A program made the position numbers and the translations under genes. The notes under the pieces are model-generated. The model ran no database searches. It saw nothing but the letters and a program-made list of their open reading frames with translations, and was not told the origin of the DNA. Source: Bacteroidales bacterium (GTDB lineage Bacteria; Bacteroidota; Bacteroidia; Bacteroidales; Marinilabiliaceae). From it: 46,239 nt of DNA. Location of the stretch: contig CAAFWU010000006.1 in NCBI GenBank assembly GCA_900766825.1, positions 1 through 46,239 on the forward strand, in the 5' to 3' direction. Below, piece by piece: positions 34,152 to 43,886 of this stretch (its first letter is position 1; each line of letters begins with the position of its first letter).

Positions 34152-35834
34152 TTACTTTTTCTTGCCCCACCATGTTGTTTTGCCGTCGGTGCCGATGCCA
34201 GCATAGACAATGGTGGCTTGGCGTGGAGAGGCTTCCCAGTCGAGTTCGCGGCTTACACAGAGGGCAGCGTTGCCAATGATGAGGAGCTGGTTCTGGGCGT
34301 CGAAGCTCCAGGTGGTGTTGAGGGCACCCGATGTGGTACCATCCTCGTTGAGGGTGAGCTTGGTGCTCTGGTCGGGGTTAACGGACTCTGCCACGCTGTT
34401 GGTGGTGGTGTACTTGAGGTTGATGTGCTCCCAAGTGCCCACGAGGTCGGCTTGGCTAACCGATGCGTTGGGTACAGCGGCGTAGCGCTCGGGCAGGGCA
34501 ATGGGCCAACGATTGGTGAGGTCGGAGGCCGATACGGGTGCCCAAACGAGACGACGTACATGACCCATCATGATGGCGTTGGCATTAGCGTTGCCGTAGG
34601 CATTGGCCTGCAGACGAGCCTGAGACATGAAGTACCACTCGTTGGCGTTGGCATCACCCTTGGCTGGGAATACGCAGCAGTGGCTGATGCCCACCCAACC
34701 TGGGTGACCGCTGAAGGCGTAGGGGTGGGTTACGATGGGGTAGCTATCGCCCTTGCCCTCGGTGCCATTGGTGCCGAGCATGTCGACATAGGGACCAGTG
34801 ATTTTCTCAGAACGGACAACACGGGTGTTGTAGGGGAAGGCGAGACCATCGTAGGCGAGGAAGAGGTAGTAGTAGCCATTGCGGTAGATGACCTCTGGAC
34901 CCTCGGAGGCTTGCCAACGGTTGCCAGCCTTGCGGCTATAGATGTTGATGCCGTGGGTGGCAAAGAGATTCTCCTCGGAGCCGCACCATGGTTTGCCAAC
35001 CTCGTTGAGGGGAAGACCAGTAGAGGGGTTGAGCTGGAGAGCAGCTATGCCACTGTGCCAAGAGCCATGGATGAGCCAGTGCTCGCCCTCGGGGGTGACG
35101 ATGTAGGAGGGGTCGATGCCATTGTAGTAGTAGTAGCCTCCCCATTGGCTGAGGGATTTATTGGTAATGTCCTCGAGGCTCTTGTCCGAGGCGGAGGAGG
35201 TTATGAAACCTTTGTCCTCCCACTGACCCCAATAGGGGTTGGTTGTCTCGGCCATGCCGATGAGGGCGGGCACGCCCTGATTGCCTGCGAGCGAGGGGCT
35301 GTTGATGACGATGCTGTAGTAGACACGGATTTTGCCATCGACCACACGTGCGCAGGGAGCCCAATAGCCAAGGTCGAGTTGAGCATCGGTTACGGCTTCT
35401 TGACCAGCGTCGGTGAGGTACTCGTTGATTTTGTTCAGAATCCAAGCGGGACGGTTATCGTCGAAGAAGATGCCAGGGCACCAAGTCCAGTTGACGAGGT
35501 CTTTGGACATCTTGCCTTGGAAGTGACCGTGACCCTCGTGGGCGTTGCCATAGGAGGCATCGGTGCCCCACATATAGTATACGCCATTGTAGTAGACAAC
35601 CGAGGGGTCGTGAACATTGGCCAGGTTCCAACTCAAGTGGTTATCCCAACTGCTTATTGAACTGTAGTCATCGGCATAGGAGGGAATGTCCTCAGTTTTG
35701 AGGGCATCGAGGTCGACCTCCTGACCAATGATGGGGGTGAAGTCCTCGCAATCGTCATCGCAAGCCGAGAAGAGGGCAGCCGAAGAGGCAGCCAGAGCGG
35801 CGATGGCGGCGAATGATATATCTTTTTTCATCAT
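34152..35834 (-). CDS. Glycoside hydrolase family 43 lipoprotein (endo-arabinanase-like)
   Basis: A 560-aa surface or periplasmic lipoprotein that probably cleaves alpha-1,5-arabinan. The signal peptide ends in LFSAC (Cys25), and acidic residues (DDD) directly follow, which resembles a lipoprotein surface-export signal. The GH43 residues are Asp76 in 'VHDPSVVYY' (base), Asp241 in 'NGIDPSYIV' (modulator) and Glu314 in 'EGPEVIYRN' (acid). The last ~95 residues form a lipocalin-like beta-barrel as in GH43_C arabinanases. The start at 35834 (MMKKDISF) is chosen because it gives a proper signal peptide; a frame-open extension of 20 residues upstream does not. It is the last gene of the PUL. Confidence 0.88.
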   Translation of the reverse strand: MMKKDISFAAIAALAASSAALFSACDDDCEDFTPIIGQEVDLDALKTEDIPSYADDYSSISSWDNHLSWNLANVHDPSVVYYNGVYYMWGTDASYGNAHEGHGHFQGKMSKDLVNWTWCPGIFFDDNRPAWILNKINEYLTDAGQEAVTDAQLDLGYWAPCARVVDGKIRVYYSIVINSPSLAGNQGVPALIGMAETTNPYWGQWEDKGFITSSASDKSLEDITNKSLSQWGGYYYYNGIDPSYIVTPEGEHWLIHGSWHSGIAALQLNPSTGLPLNEVGKPWCGSEENLFATHGINIYSRKAGNRWQASEGPEVIYRNGYYYLFLAYDGLAFPYNTRVVRSEKITGPYVDMLGTNGTEGKGDSYPIVTHPYAFSGHPGWVGISHCCVFPAKGDANANEWYFMSQARLQANAYGNANANAIMMGHVRRLVWAPVSASDLTNRWPIALPERYAAVPNASVSQADLVGTWEHINLKYTTTNSVAESVNPDQSTKLTLNEDGTTSGALNTTWSFDAQNQLLIIGNAALCVSRELDWEASPRQATIVYAGIGTDGKTTWWGKKK

Positions 35835-35942
35835 GAGTCTTTTGATGCTTTGATGTGATAAAGGGCGGCAGTGTCGTAGTTTGAGCTGCGGCACTGCCGC
35901 CTCTTTGTCAGAATGGGTTTAAAACTTAAAGTTGTTTTGGGG

Positions 35943-37733
35943 TTACTCGAAGATAATCTGAGAACCGTCGACCGTGAAGCCAAAGTTGAGATCGTCGGAG
36001 TCTACCTTGACAACATACCACTGATAGGAGACAGAACCTTTACTACCAACCATCTTGCAGTGAACTGTGGCAGTGCCATTACCGAGGTTGGCAACCTCAA
36101 CTGTTACGGTTGCATTGTCCATCTCGGCAAGCCAAGCAGCCCAATCGGGTTGACCACCAGAGGTGATTGCAAGACCATTATCGTAGCCAGTTCCCCAACC
36201 GTAGTTATCGGCACGAACAACAGCATACTCTTTACCCTCGTCTGTGCCAGTCTTAGAGTTGCGCAATATGACAACAAAGTTATTCCAGTTATTAGCAGAA
36301 CCGCCCTTGTTGGTAAATGTTGTGGAGACAACCTTGCCACTCTCAACTTTGAGGTCGACATCGGTAAATTTCGACCACCAACCAGTTGAGAGATCGTCCT
36401 CACCAACCTTTTGAGCCTCAAACTTCTTGTCGGCATCCAGAGTGAGCTCAGTAGTGGTAACTGTGCAAGAGGTTTCAACACCCTCTTTGAGGAATACATT
36501 GAGAACAACGCCCTCGGCAGTCACTTTGTGAGAAACAGTGTAGAGGTCACTGGTCAAAACGGTTTTCTTACCAGATTTATCTACGCCAGATACTTCGATA
36601 CCAGAATAGTCTACGTAGTAGTTATCGGCGCAAGCAGTAGCGGGATAGTAGAAGAGGTTGGTGGGCAGAGCAGTAACCTCGATTGATGTGATGGGCACAA
36701 TTACATTGAACTCTGCAGTTGCAACCACAGAAGTCTTAGAGCCCTCGCCCTTGAAAGTGGTGCTGTAGGAGGCAATAAGAGTCTTGGTGCCCTCGGTGTT
36801 GAGGTCGGGGATGGCAGTGAAGGTGAGATCCTCGGCGGTAACGTTCTTGGTCACGCCCTCCTCGAAAGTAACAGTGGCAGTTACGCCAGCCATAATCTCA
36901 TCGAGGTCCAGATCCTCAGAGTTCTCGATTGACGCAGGCACGCCACCAGTGATCGCGAGGCTAACAGGCTGCTTATCCATGGCCGAGGTGCAGCCACCTT
37001 TGGGCTCGATGTTGGTGGAGCGGAACTCGATGTAGCTGCCTTCGGGCACAAGGAAACAGCAGATGTTCTCGTTGGTCTTATCCTCGTTGAGGTTGGGCAG
37101 AGCGTAGGGGCAACGATAGGTCTTACGAGCCTTATCGCTCGCGAGGGTGATGTTGAAGCAGTCGGCACGGCGCTCAACAGAGAGGGTAACCAAACCGTTC
37201 AGATCCTGAATCTTAGCATCCTTGTTATCCTCGGGTGACATAAGGGCAGAACCTGTGGCCTCGGTAAAGGAGAAGAAGAGATGATCGCCCCACTGAGAGT
37301 TGTAGGTGGCGGAGTCGCCTGTATGGTCGAAACGGAAGGCACCATACTCGATGTAGCCTATGCCGCCACGCTCCACGTCGTTGGTGATGATGAGGGCGAA
37401 GTTCTTAAAGTAAGTATTGTCGCCTGGGTTGATGTGGAGGTCGAACTGAGCATTCCACACCGTGTCGTTGGGGATGACGTAGTACTTGGAGAAAGAAGCC
37501 CACCAGCCCGATGTGTAGTCGGTGTTGCCAATGGTGTAGACATCCTCCATCATACCCTCGAGTTCGACCACGGTATTCTTGTCGGCATTAGCTGCGGCAA
37601 TGGAGTCGACCCTCTGCTGGAGCCATTCGGGGCTGTAGACTTCGAAAGCCTCATCTTCGTCGCAGGCCACAAAACCAGCCGTGAGGGCTGTGGCCGCAAA
37701 GCCTGCAAGGAGATATTTCTTTATGTTGTTCAT
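35943..37733 (-). CDS. Surface glycan-binding lipoprotein of the PUL (SusE/SusF position)
   Basis: A 596-aa lipoprotein with a signal peptide ending at Cys24 (AGFVAC), followed by DEDE, which suits export to the cell surface. Two copies of a beta-sandwich module are seen: a first, divergent copy at about 65-200 ('FKNFALIITN') and a clear second one at about 440-596 ('TTFTNKGGSANNWNNFVVIL', 'YAVVRADNYGWG', 'LNFGFTVDGSQIIF'). Between them lie Ig-like units. The second module closely matches those of the 590-aa secreted protein at 9075-10847. Position after SusD and before GH43 makes it the glycan-binding subunit. The ligand is inferred to be arabinan-like. Confidence 0.8.
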   Translation of the reverse strand: MNNIKKYLLAGFAATALTAGFVACDEDEAFEVYSPEWLQQRVDSIAAANADKNTVVELEGMMEDVYTIGNTDYTSGWWASFSKYYVIPNDTVWNAQFDLHINPGDNTYFKNFALIITNDVERGGIGYIEYGAFRFDHTGDSATYNSQWGDHLFFSFTEATGSALMSPEDNKDAKIQDLNGLVTLSVERRADCFNITLASDKARKTYRCPYALPNLNEDKTNENICCFLVPEGSYIEFRSTNIEPKGGCTSAMDKQPVSLAITGGVPASIENSEDLDLDEIMAGVTATVTFEEGVTKNVTAEDLTFTAIPDLNTEGTKTLIASYSTTFKGEGSKTSVVATAEFNVIVPITSIEVTALPTNLFYYPATACADNYYVDYSGIEVSGVDKSGKKTVLTSDLYTVSHKVTAEGVVLNVFLKEGVETSCTVTTTELTLDADKKFEAQKVGEDDLSTGWWSKFTDVDLKVESGKVVSTTFTNKGGSANNWNNFVVILRNSKTGTDEGKEYAVVRADNYGWGTGYDNGLAITSGGQPDWAAWLAEMDNATVTVEVANLGNGTATVHCKMVGSKGSVSYQWYVVKVDSDDLNFGFTVDGSQIIFE

Positions 37734-37768
37734 AGGAATTATCAGAAAAAATTGATGTTAAACCCAGA

Positions 37769-39559
37769 TTAGTCGAGACTTGTGATGGGTCTCACACTCC
37801 AACTGAAGGGAGCCGATTTGCTCTCGTTGGCGCAGTTGCCCGAGAGGTTAGGATTGTTGTCCAAAGTGGTCTGGGCAATGGGGAAGTACTCGTGACCAGC
37901 AATGTAGCTATCGAGTGAAGAGCGAGCCGAACTATTGTTCGAGAGGTCGGCCTTAGCATTGGCGGGATCTTTGGAGATAACGAAACGGCAGTGCTCTTTG
38001 AGTTGAGCGAAGCGCTCGGCATCGGCAAAGAAGCCCCAGCGGATGAGGTCTATGCCACGACCATTCTCGCAACCGAACTCCTTAGGACGCTCAACATTGG
38101 CAATCTGCTCAAAGAGTTTGTCAGCGGAGGTGAAGTCCTCGAGTTTGAGAGAAGGCAGAGCCACGCGGTTGCGAACCTGATTGATGAGGTCGATGGCACG
38201 CTGGTTGGGACCGTTAACCTCGTTCTCGCACTCGGCAGCACGGAGGAGGACATCGCTGTAGCGCATAAGGCGCAGGTTGATGCCGCAACGCAGACCAGTG
38301 GTGATGGTGTTGATGGGCGAAACGCAATCTACTGTGCCGCGGGCGTAGGTCCACTTGGCAATGGCCAGACCGCCGTTGGTTGAGTTGCTGAGGGTCATGG
38401 AGTCGTTGGCCGAGGTGATGGGGGTGTTGTAGAGAATGTTGCGACGTGGGTCGCCATTGGGATAGGCAGCAGTGGACTGACCAGTGTAGCTGTCGTACTC
38501 AGACTCATAGGAGCTGATGGTCCAGAAGAGACGTGGGTCGAGACGACCGTCGGTGCACTTCTCGGCTTTGAAGAGGTTGTAGAGCCAGGGAGCGGCAGCC
38601 AAGTCAGCCCAAGAACCGAAGGCGTTGGGACCATAGTTGCTCTCCACGGCATGACCTTGGGTGGCCTCCTTGGAGATGTTCGTAGGGGTCCACTCCTCGT
38701 CGGTGCCGCCAGTGCCGTAGTCCATGAACTGAACCTCGAAGAGGCTCTCGTCATTATTCTCGTAGGCAGAGGTCTCGCGGAAATTGTCGCCGAAGTCGGC
38801 CATGAGACGGTAGGTGCCGTACTTGCCATCGATGATGTCGTTGAGCACGGAGAGGGCCTCGCTGTACTTGTGGCGGAGCATAAGGGTGCGGGCCAGATAA
38901 CCAGCGGCGGCGCCGCAAGTTGCACGACCTTTGGCAAAGTCGCCACCAGCGTTGCGGCTGGGCAACATGGCCATGGCGTCGGCAAAGTCAATCTCTATTT
39001 GGTCGAGAATGTCGTCGTAGGACGCTGAGCTGGCATAGAGACCCTCGAGGGTGGCATAGTCAGCATAGTTGATGGTGAGGGGCAGGGTCTGCTGATAGGT
39101 GGCCAAAGTGTAGTAGGCCAAAGAGCGAAGGAAGAGAGCCTGACCCTTGATTTTGTTATAGGAGTCCTGAGAGAGGGCTACCTTTTCCACCTGCTGGAGG
39201 ACGAAGTTGGCACGGTTGACCACATGGAAGCAGTCTCGCCAAATCCATTGGCAGCCAATCTCGTCGGTGGCTGAAACATTGAGGTTGTCGTAGGGGAGGT
39301 ACCAAATTTGGCTGGCGTTCCAGACCTCGTCGCCACGCACGGCATCCATGGTGTAACCCACGCGGGCAAAGGTGCCTTCGAGACGGATGCGGTTGTAGAC
39401 AGCTATGAGAGCCTCCTCCAACTCAGACTCGTCGTCGCCGAAGTCGGCGGTGGTCTGTGTATTGGGGTTCGTCACGTCCAACTCGTCGGAGCAGGAGCAG
39501 AAGGAGCCAGCTGCTGCCAAAGAGGTTAGGGACGCGAGAGCTATATATACCTTGTTCAT
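37769..39559 (-). CDS. RagB/SusD family nutrient-uptake outer-membrane lipoprotein
   Basis: A 596-aa SusD homologue that forms the lid of the SusC transporter and binds the glycan at the surface. The lipoprotein signal ends in 'AGSFCSCSDELDVTNPNTQT', typical of SusD. Further family marks are 'IAVYNRIRLEGTFARVGYTM' near the start, 'RDCFHVVNRANFVLQQ', and the C-terminal 'GRGIDLIRWG' and 'YFPIAQTTLDNNPNLSGN' (near the usual PIP-x-E-l-x-x-NP-x-L-x-QN end). It starts 61 bp after susC and ends 35 bp before the glycan-binding gene. Confidence 0.95.
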   Translation of the reverse strand: MNKVYIALASLTSLAAAGSFCSCSDELDVTNPNTQTTADFGDDESELEEALIAVYNRIRLEGTFARVGYTMDAVRGDEVWNASQIWYLPYDNLNVSATDEIGCQWIWRDCFHVVNRANFVLQQVEKVALSQDSYNKIKGQALFLRSLAYYTLATYQQTLPLTINYADYATLEGLYASSASYDDILDQIEIDFADAMAMLPSRNAGGDFAKGRATCGAAAGYLARTLMLRHKYSEALSVLNDIIDGKYGTYRLMADFGDNFRETSAYENNDESLFEVQFMDYGTGGTDEEWTPTNISKEATQGHAVESNYGPNAFGSWADLAAAPWLYNLFKAEKCTDGRLDPRLFWTISSYESEYDSYTGQSTAAYPNGDPRRNILYNTPITSANDSMTLSNSTNGGLAIAKWTYARGTVDCVSPINTITTGLRCGINLRLMRYSDVLLRAAECENEVNGPNQRAIDLINQVRNRVALPSLKLEDFTSADKLFEQIANVERPKEFGCENGRGIDLIRWGFFADAERFAQLKEHCRFVISKDPANAKADLSNNSSARSSLDSYIAGHEYFPIAQTTLDNNPNLSGNCANESKSAPFSWSVRPITSLD

Positions 39560-39620
39560 AGTGATTGCAGAATTAAATGTCTTGTTCGTTATCCAAAATA
39601 ATGTCTGTTACAGTCCCAAA

Positions 39621-42600
39621 TTAGAAAGTGAAGTGCAGACCCGCCATGAAGGTACGTGGCGATGGGAACGAGCAGTAGTTGTAGCCAGGGGTGAAGGTGC
39701 CGCCAGCAAAGTCGGTATTGTAACCAACATACTCCGAGAAGGTGGCCACGTTCTGAGCCGAGAGGTAGAAGCGAACGCCGCGGAAGAGGCCGCGGAACCA
39801 CTCGTCGCGGAAGTTGTAGCCCAACTCGATGTTCTGGATCTTGAAGTAGGAGCCGTTCTTGAGGAAACGATCGGAGAAGTAGTCGTTGCCGATGGCCTTG
39901 GTGTCGGTGTAGAGAACACGAGGCTGGCTTGCGTTGGGGTTCTCGGGGGTCCAGCTGTCGAGCATATCCACGCTCTTGTTGGTGAGACCCGTGGAGCCGT
40001 GGAGAGCGATGTCGAGGTAGTCGAGAGCCTTATGTCCGCCAGCACCGAAGGTCTGAACAGAGAGGTCGATGCCCTTCCACTCTACGCGAGCCGAGAGACC
40101 GAAGTTAATCTTGGGCATGCCGCAACCGATGTAGTCGCGGTCGTCGATGGTGAGGGAGCCGTCGCCGTCAACATCATAATAGTAGCAGTCGCCGAGCTGA
40201 GCGTTGTTGTCTGCCACAAAGCCATTGTAGTTGTGACCGTGAGCCTGAGCTACACGCAGGTTGTTGAGCATCTCGGTGTCACGAATGATGCCGCCGTGGC
40301 GCAGACCGTAGAAGCGGCCAACCTCTTCACCCACAATGGTACGGCAGTAGCCATCGTTCTGGGGTTTGTTGAACTCGCCGAGCTGAGTAACCTCGTTCTT
40401 GTTGAAGGTTACGTTGGCGCTAACCTCCCACTTGATGGGGCGGTCGTTGTTGCGATAGGTTGCGGCAAGTTCGACACCTCTGTTCTCCATAGAGGCAGCG
40501 TTCATGACCACAGTGCCATTGGTTGCACCAGCCTCGGCGGGCACGGCCACACTGTAGAGAAGGTCCTCAGACACAGCCTTGAACCAGTCAAAGTTGAACT
40601 CCAATTTATTGCGGAGCATGTTGAGGTCCAAACCAACGTTTGTGGTCTTCTTGGTCTCCCAACGGAGTTTGGTGTTCACAAAGTTGCTGAGGGCAGAACC
40701 CGTTACCTTGCTGCCACCGAAGCTATAGGAGTAGTCGCCGCGAGCCATGGTGTCCATATAGGCATACTCGCCAATGTTCTCGTTACCGAGCAGACCGTAG
40801 CTTGCGCGGATCTTGAGGAGGCTGATGAGGTCCTTGTCAACGCCAAAGAACTCCTCACGGTCGATGCGCCAACCAGCCGAGAAAGATGGGAACCAATCCC
40901 AACGGTCGTCGGAGCTGAGGCGGCTGGAACCATCGCGACGTGCGGTAACAGAGAGGAGGTACTTCTCATCGAAGTCGTAGTTGAGGCGAGCGAGGAAAGA
41001 GCAGATGACGTGCTCGCTCTCGTAGCTGCCGGCCTTGAAGCTGGTGCCGTTAGAAACCTGCAGGTAGTAAGGCTCGGAGAGGTTGTTGCCCTGACCCCAG
41101 AGGTTGTGGTAGCGCTCGCGCTGGAAGGTCTGACCAACCAAGAGGTTGACGTGGCTGAGACCGAAGATGCCGTCGTAGGTAAGGGTGTTCTCCACCAAGC
41201 CGTCGGTGTACTGATAGTAGTTCTCCACCAAGTTCTCGCTTGTCTTGTCGAGGTAGTTGGTGTTGGAGCTGTAGAACGAAGGGGTGAAGGTCTTGTTCTT
41301 GGTGTAGGTCTTGCTGTAGGAGAGGTTGGCCTTATAGTTGAGCTTGTGGTTGTCGTTCTTGTGACCAATCATATCGAGCAGGTCAACATCGGCCGAGCCT
41401 GTTACGAGCACGCGGTCCACCTTAACGTTACGTGTAATGAGGTTGTTGGTCATCAACACGTTGGTCATACGGAGGTCGCCATGGATGTCGGGGTAGTAGG
41501 TGCCGTAGCCATAGTTATCGTAGGTATACTCGGCAGCGCCAGGGTAGATATCGTCCAAGCACCAGGTGCTCTCGTCATAGGCTTTGATGCCAGTGGGCAA
41601 GAGGAGTGCCGAACCCAGCACGGGGTACTGACCACCGTAGAGACCCTGGACATACTCGCTGGCGTTGGAGAGAGCCATGTTGTCCTGAGCCGAGTGGCTA
41701 TAGACGATGCTTGTGGCAAACTTAATGAACTTGACATCGAACGAGTTGTTGACACGAGCGGTGAAGCGGTCGTAGTTAGGACCAGCGCCTTCCATAGTTC
41801 CCTCTTGCTTAAAGTAGTCGAGCGACACATTGTAGGTATTGCTCTTGCCACCACCGTTGAGCGACACGTTGTGGTTCATACGCATACCAGTCTTGAAGAC
41901 CTCGTCGAACCAATCGGTATCCACCTTGCCAACCAAATAGTTGGGGCTGTCCTTAACATATCCCGAGGGAACCTGATCGGCCATGCCGCTATTGGAATAG
42001 AGCTGATTGATGTACTGAGCATACTGCTCGGTGTTCATAACATCGTACACATCGTCCTGAATCTTGTCCATGCCCACATAGCCAGTGTAGTTAATGCGCA
42101 TGGGGGTGTCCTTCTCACCACGCTTAGTTGTGATGATGATGACGCCGTTGGAGGCACGCGAACCGTAGATAGCAGCAGCGGATGCATCCTTGAGAACCTG
42201 AATGGTCTCGATGTCGTTAGGCGAGAAGTCACGAATGGTGGTACCGAGGGGCACACCGTCCACAACATAGAGAGGCGCAGTGCTGTTGAAAGAGCCAAGA
42301 CCACGGATGCGGACAGCAGGGTCGGCACCAGGCTGACCATCGGTAGTAATCTGCACACCCGCAGCCTTACCTTGGAGCATGGTGGAGATGTTGGAGTTTG
42401 AGACCTTCTTGAGTTCGTCGGCATCCACAATGGCGACAGAACCAGTGAGGTCGGCTTTCTTTTGCGTACCGTAGCCCACAACGACGAATTCGCCGAGTTC
42501 GAGGCTCTCCTCCTCGAGGGTTACGTTGATTTGGTTGCGACCCGAGACAGCCTCTTGCTTGCTCTCATAGCCTACGAAAGAGAAGGCGAGGGTGGCATCG

Positions 42601-42833
42601 GCTGGGATGGTGAGGGTATAGTTACCGTCGAGATCGGTAACGGTACCATTAGTTGTACCTTTTTGCAGGACGGCGGCGCCAACGATGGCAGCACCTTTGG
42701 TGTCAACAACACGTCCTTTGATGGTGACATTTCCTTGTTGCTGAGCTAGAACGTCGCACGTACCGAGCGGAAGCAAGGTAGCCGCTGGCGACAGAGCGAA
42801 GAGGCTAAACAAGGCTATAACTCCAATTTTCAT
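39621..42833 (-). CDS. SusC/RagA family TonB-dependent outer-membrane transporter
   Basis: A 1070-aa TonB-linked barrel that imports oligosaccharides across the outer membrane. Signal peptide (MKIGVIALFSLFALSPAATL), then a carboxypeptidase-regulatory-like domain ('GNVTIKGRVVDTKGAAIVGA'), the SusC signature 'VVVGYGTQKKADLTGSV', a plug domain ('RIRGLGSFNSTAPLYVVDG') and a long beta-barrel ending in the aromatic 'MAGLHFTF'. The start at 42833 gives a normal signal peptide; an upstream in-frame ATG at 42881 does not. It is the first gene of the PUL. No regulator (HTCS, SusR or anti-sigma/ECF pair) is adjacent in the window. Confidence 0.95.
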   Translation of the reverse strand: MKIGVIALFSLFALSPAATLLPLGTCDVLAQQQGNVTIKGRVVDTKGAAIVGAAVLQKGTTNGTVTDLDGNYTLTIPADATLAFSFVGYESKQEAVSGRNQINVTLEEESLELGEFVVVGYGTQKKADLTGSVAIVDADELKKVSNSNISTMLQGKAAGVQITTDGQPGADPAVRIRGLGSFNSTAPLYVVDGVPLGTTIRDFSPNDIETIQVLKDASAAAIYGSRASNGVIIITTKRGEKDTPMRINYTGYVGMDKIQDDVYDVMNTEQYAQYINQLYSNSGMADQVPSGYVKDSPNYLVGKVDTDWFDEVFKTGMRMNHNVSLNGGGKSNTYNVSLDYFKQEGTMEGAGPNYDRFTARVNNSFDVKFIKFATSIVYSHSAQDNMALSNASEYVQGLYGGQYPVLGSALLLPTGIKAYDESTWCLDDIYPGAAEYTYDNYGYGTYYPDIHGDLRMTNVLMTNNLITRNVKVDRVLVTGSADVDLLDMIGHKNDNHKLNYKANLSYSKTYTKNKTFTPSFYSSNTNYLDKTSENLVENYYQYTDGLVENTLTYDGIFGLSHVNLLVGQTFQRERYHNLWGQGNNLSEPYYLQVSNGTSFKAGSYESEHVICSFLARLNYDFDEKYLLSVTARRDGSSRLSSDDRWDWFPSFSAGWRIDREEFFGVDKDLISLLKIRASYGLLGNENIGEYAYMDTMARGDYSYSFGGSKVTGSALSNFVNTKLRWETKKTTNVGLDLNMLRNKLEFNFDWFKAVSEDLLYSVAVPAEAGATNGTVVMNAASMENRGVELAATYRNNDRPIKWEVSANVTFNKNEVTQLGEFNKPQNDGYCRTIVGEEVGRFYGLRHGGIIRDTEMLNNLRVAQAHGHNYNGFVADNNAQLGDCYYYDVDGDGSLTIDDRDYIGCGMPKINFGLSARVEWKGIDLSVQTFGAGGHKALDYLDIALHGSTGLTNKSVDMLDSWTPENPNASQPRVLYTDTKAIGNDYFSDRFLKNGSYFKIQNIELGYNFRDEWFRGLFRGVRFYLSAQNVATFSEYVGYNTDFAGGTFTPGYNYCSFPSPRTFMAGLHFTF

Positions 42834-43242
42834 GCTTGATAGTATTAGTGTGTGGCCAAGCAGAACCCAACTGATGTGCACAAACCAGCATGGGACTTGG
42901 CGTAAGTTTCATGCTGCAATATTAGACACTTTTTAAGGTTTAAATATGGACTTTTATTTTCATTTGGTGGACAATTTTGTATTAACACAGTTACACCCCT
43001 TTGAGCTATTATTCTGATTTACAAGATACTAAAGCAAGAAGTAAAAATATCCACCCCCGCTAAGCGTTAAAACATGTGATAAAAGGGAGCTAAAAGTTGA
43101 CTGAAGAAGTGTTGTAGAATTTAAGAAAACAATGGAGTATGGGACATCAAAAGTAATGTAGCTGCAACACAATGGTAATATGCGAGGGCGAACTTTGACA
43201 TTGGAGAAAAAAATACTTTTTGTCTGTCCAATTGCGACGTTG

Positions 43243-43280
43243 CCCCATATCCTGCGACAGGATGTGGGGTGATTTTTTTT
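43243..43280 (+). terminator. Orphan plus-strand terminator in the susC upstream region
   Basis: A 12-bp stem with one G-T pair (CCCCATATCCTG with CAGGATGTGGGG, 43243-43254 and 43258-43269), a 3-nt loop, and then a run of nine T residues. No plus-strand gene precedes it within 2 kb except antisense to susC, so it may end a small RNA. Confidence 0.7.
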
Positions 43281-43443
43281 TATGCGGTGGACTATTATGC
43301 GTTAGGAGAGAATATCAACAACTATAATTCACTATTGGAAATTTATGGGAGAGTTTTAGAATTTAATTTGGTGATTATTTCTTGATGCTGTACAAGATGA
43401 GGCGAACTTAACTTCTTAAACAACTTTGAGTACTTGTTCGGCT

Positions 43444-43527
43444 TGAACGGTTTTGCAGGTATTACGATTTTTACGATTGTAACGATTGTAAGGATTGTAA
43501 CGACTTGAACGATTTTAACTATTTGAA
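43444..43527. repeat. Degenerate 9-bp tandem repeats
   Basis: About nine copies of a 9-mer near GTAACGATT (for example GTAACGATT, GTAAGGATT, GTAACGACT, TGAACGATT, TTAACTATT) stand head to tail between the orphan terminator and tRNA-Phe. The period is clear although the copies vary. Confidence 0.7.
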
Positions 43528-43563
43528 TAACATAAAGAAGTTTGTTTCCCTTGAAAGTATATA

Positions 43564-43611
43564 CAAAAAGAGAAATGACCGTGTTTGCGTCCCCACGCTA
43601 ACACGGTCATT
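43564..43611 (-). terminator. Terminator of tRNA-Phe
   Basis: A 12-bp perfect stem (43574-43585 with 43600-43611), extended by GCGT/ACGC in the loop, is followed on the minus strand by TCTCTTTTTG. It begins about 30 bp after the tRNA 3' end. Confidence 0.8.
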
Positions 43612-43641
43612 CAATCAAAAACTTAACATCCATGAAAGAGG

Positions 43642-43714
<73 letters not shown>

Positions 43715-43886
43715 TTGCCACCAAGATCCGCAACCATAAGTTTTCTTAGGGGTTGCTTCCCTTTTGCGAGTGCAAATTTAGAGAATATTATTCTTTTCTG
43801 CAAGCACCCTTGGCCTCTTTTTTTTAGGATTTTATGCAGTTATGTTTTAAGAGTGTCTGTAACGGACCCTGAGAATACGTTGGAAT

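Larger units (their letters stand above)
42834..43641. other. Long non-coding region upstream of susC
   Basis: 808 bp without a supported gene. It holds the susC leader, an orphan plus-strand terminator (43243-43280), a run of 9-bp repeats (43444-43527) and the tRNA-Phe terminator (43564-43611). A candidate minus-strand -7 box (TACTTTTG, 43155-43148) lies 315 bp before susC. Confidence 0.6.

Noticed and set aside
34218..35660. A 480-codon plus-strand frame opposite the GH43 gene
   Set aside because: Same reason: low-complexity Val/Gly/Glu composition and complete overlap with a gene that has all GH43 catalytic residues.
39405..42401. A 998-codon open frame on the plus strand, antisense to susC and the end of susD
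   Set aside because: It mirrors susC codon by codon, has no protein-like domain, is rich in Val/Glu/Gly/Ala repeats expected from the reverse of GC-biased codons, and starts inside susD. The susC/susD frames have clear family signatures.
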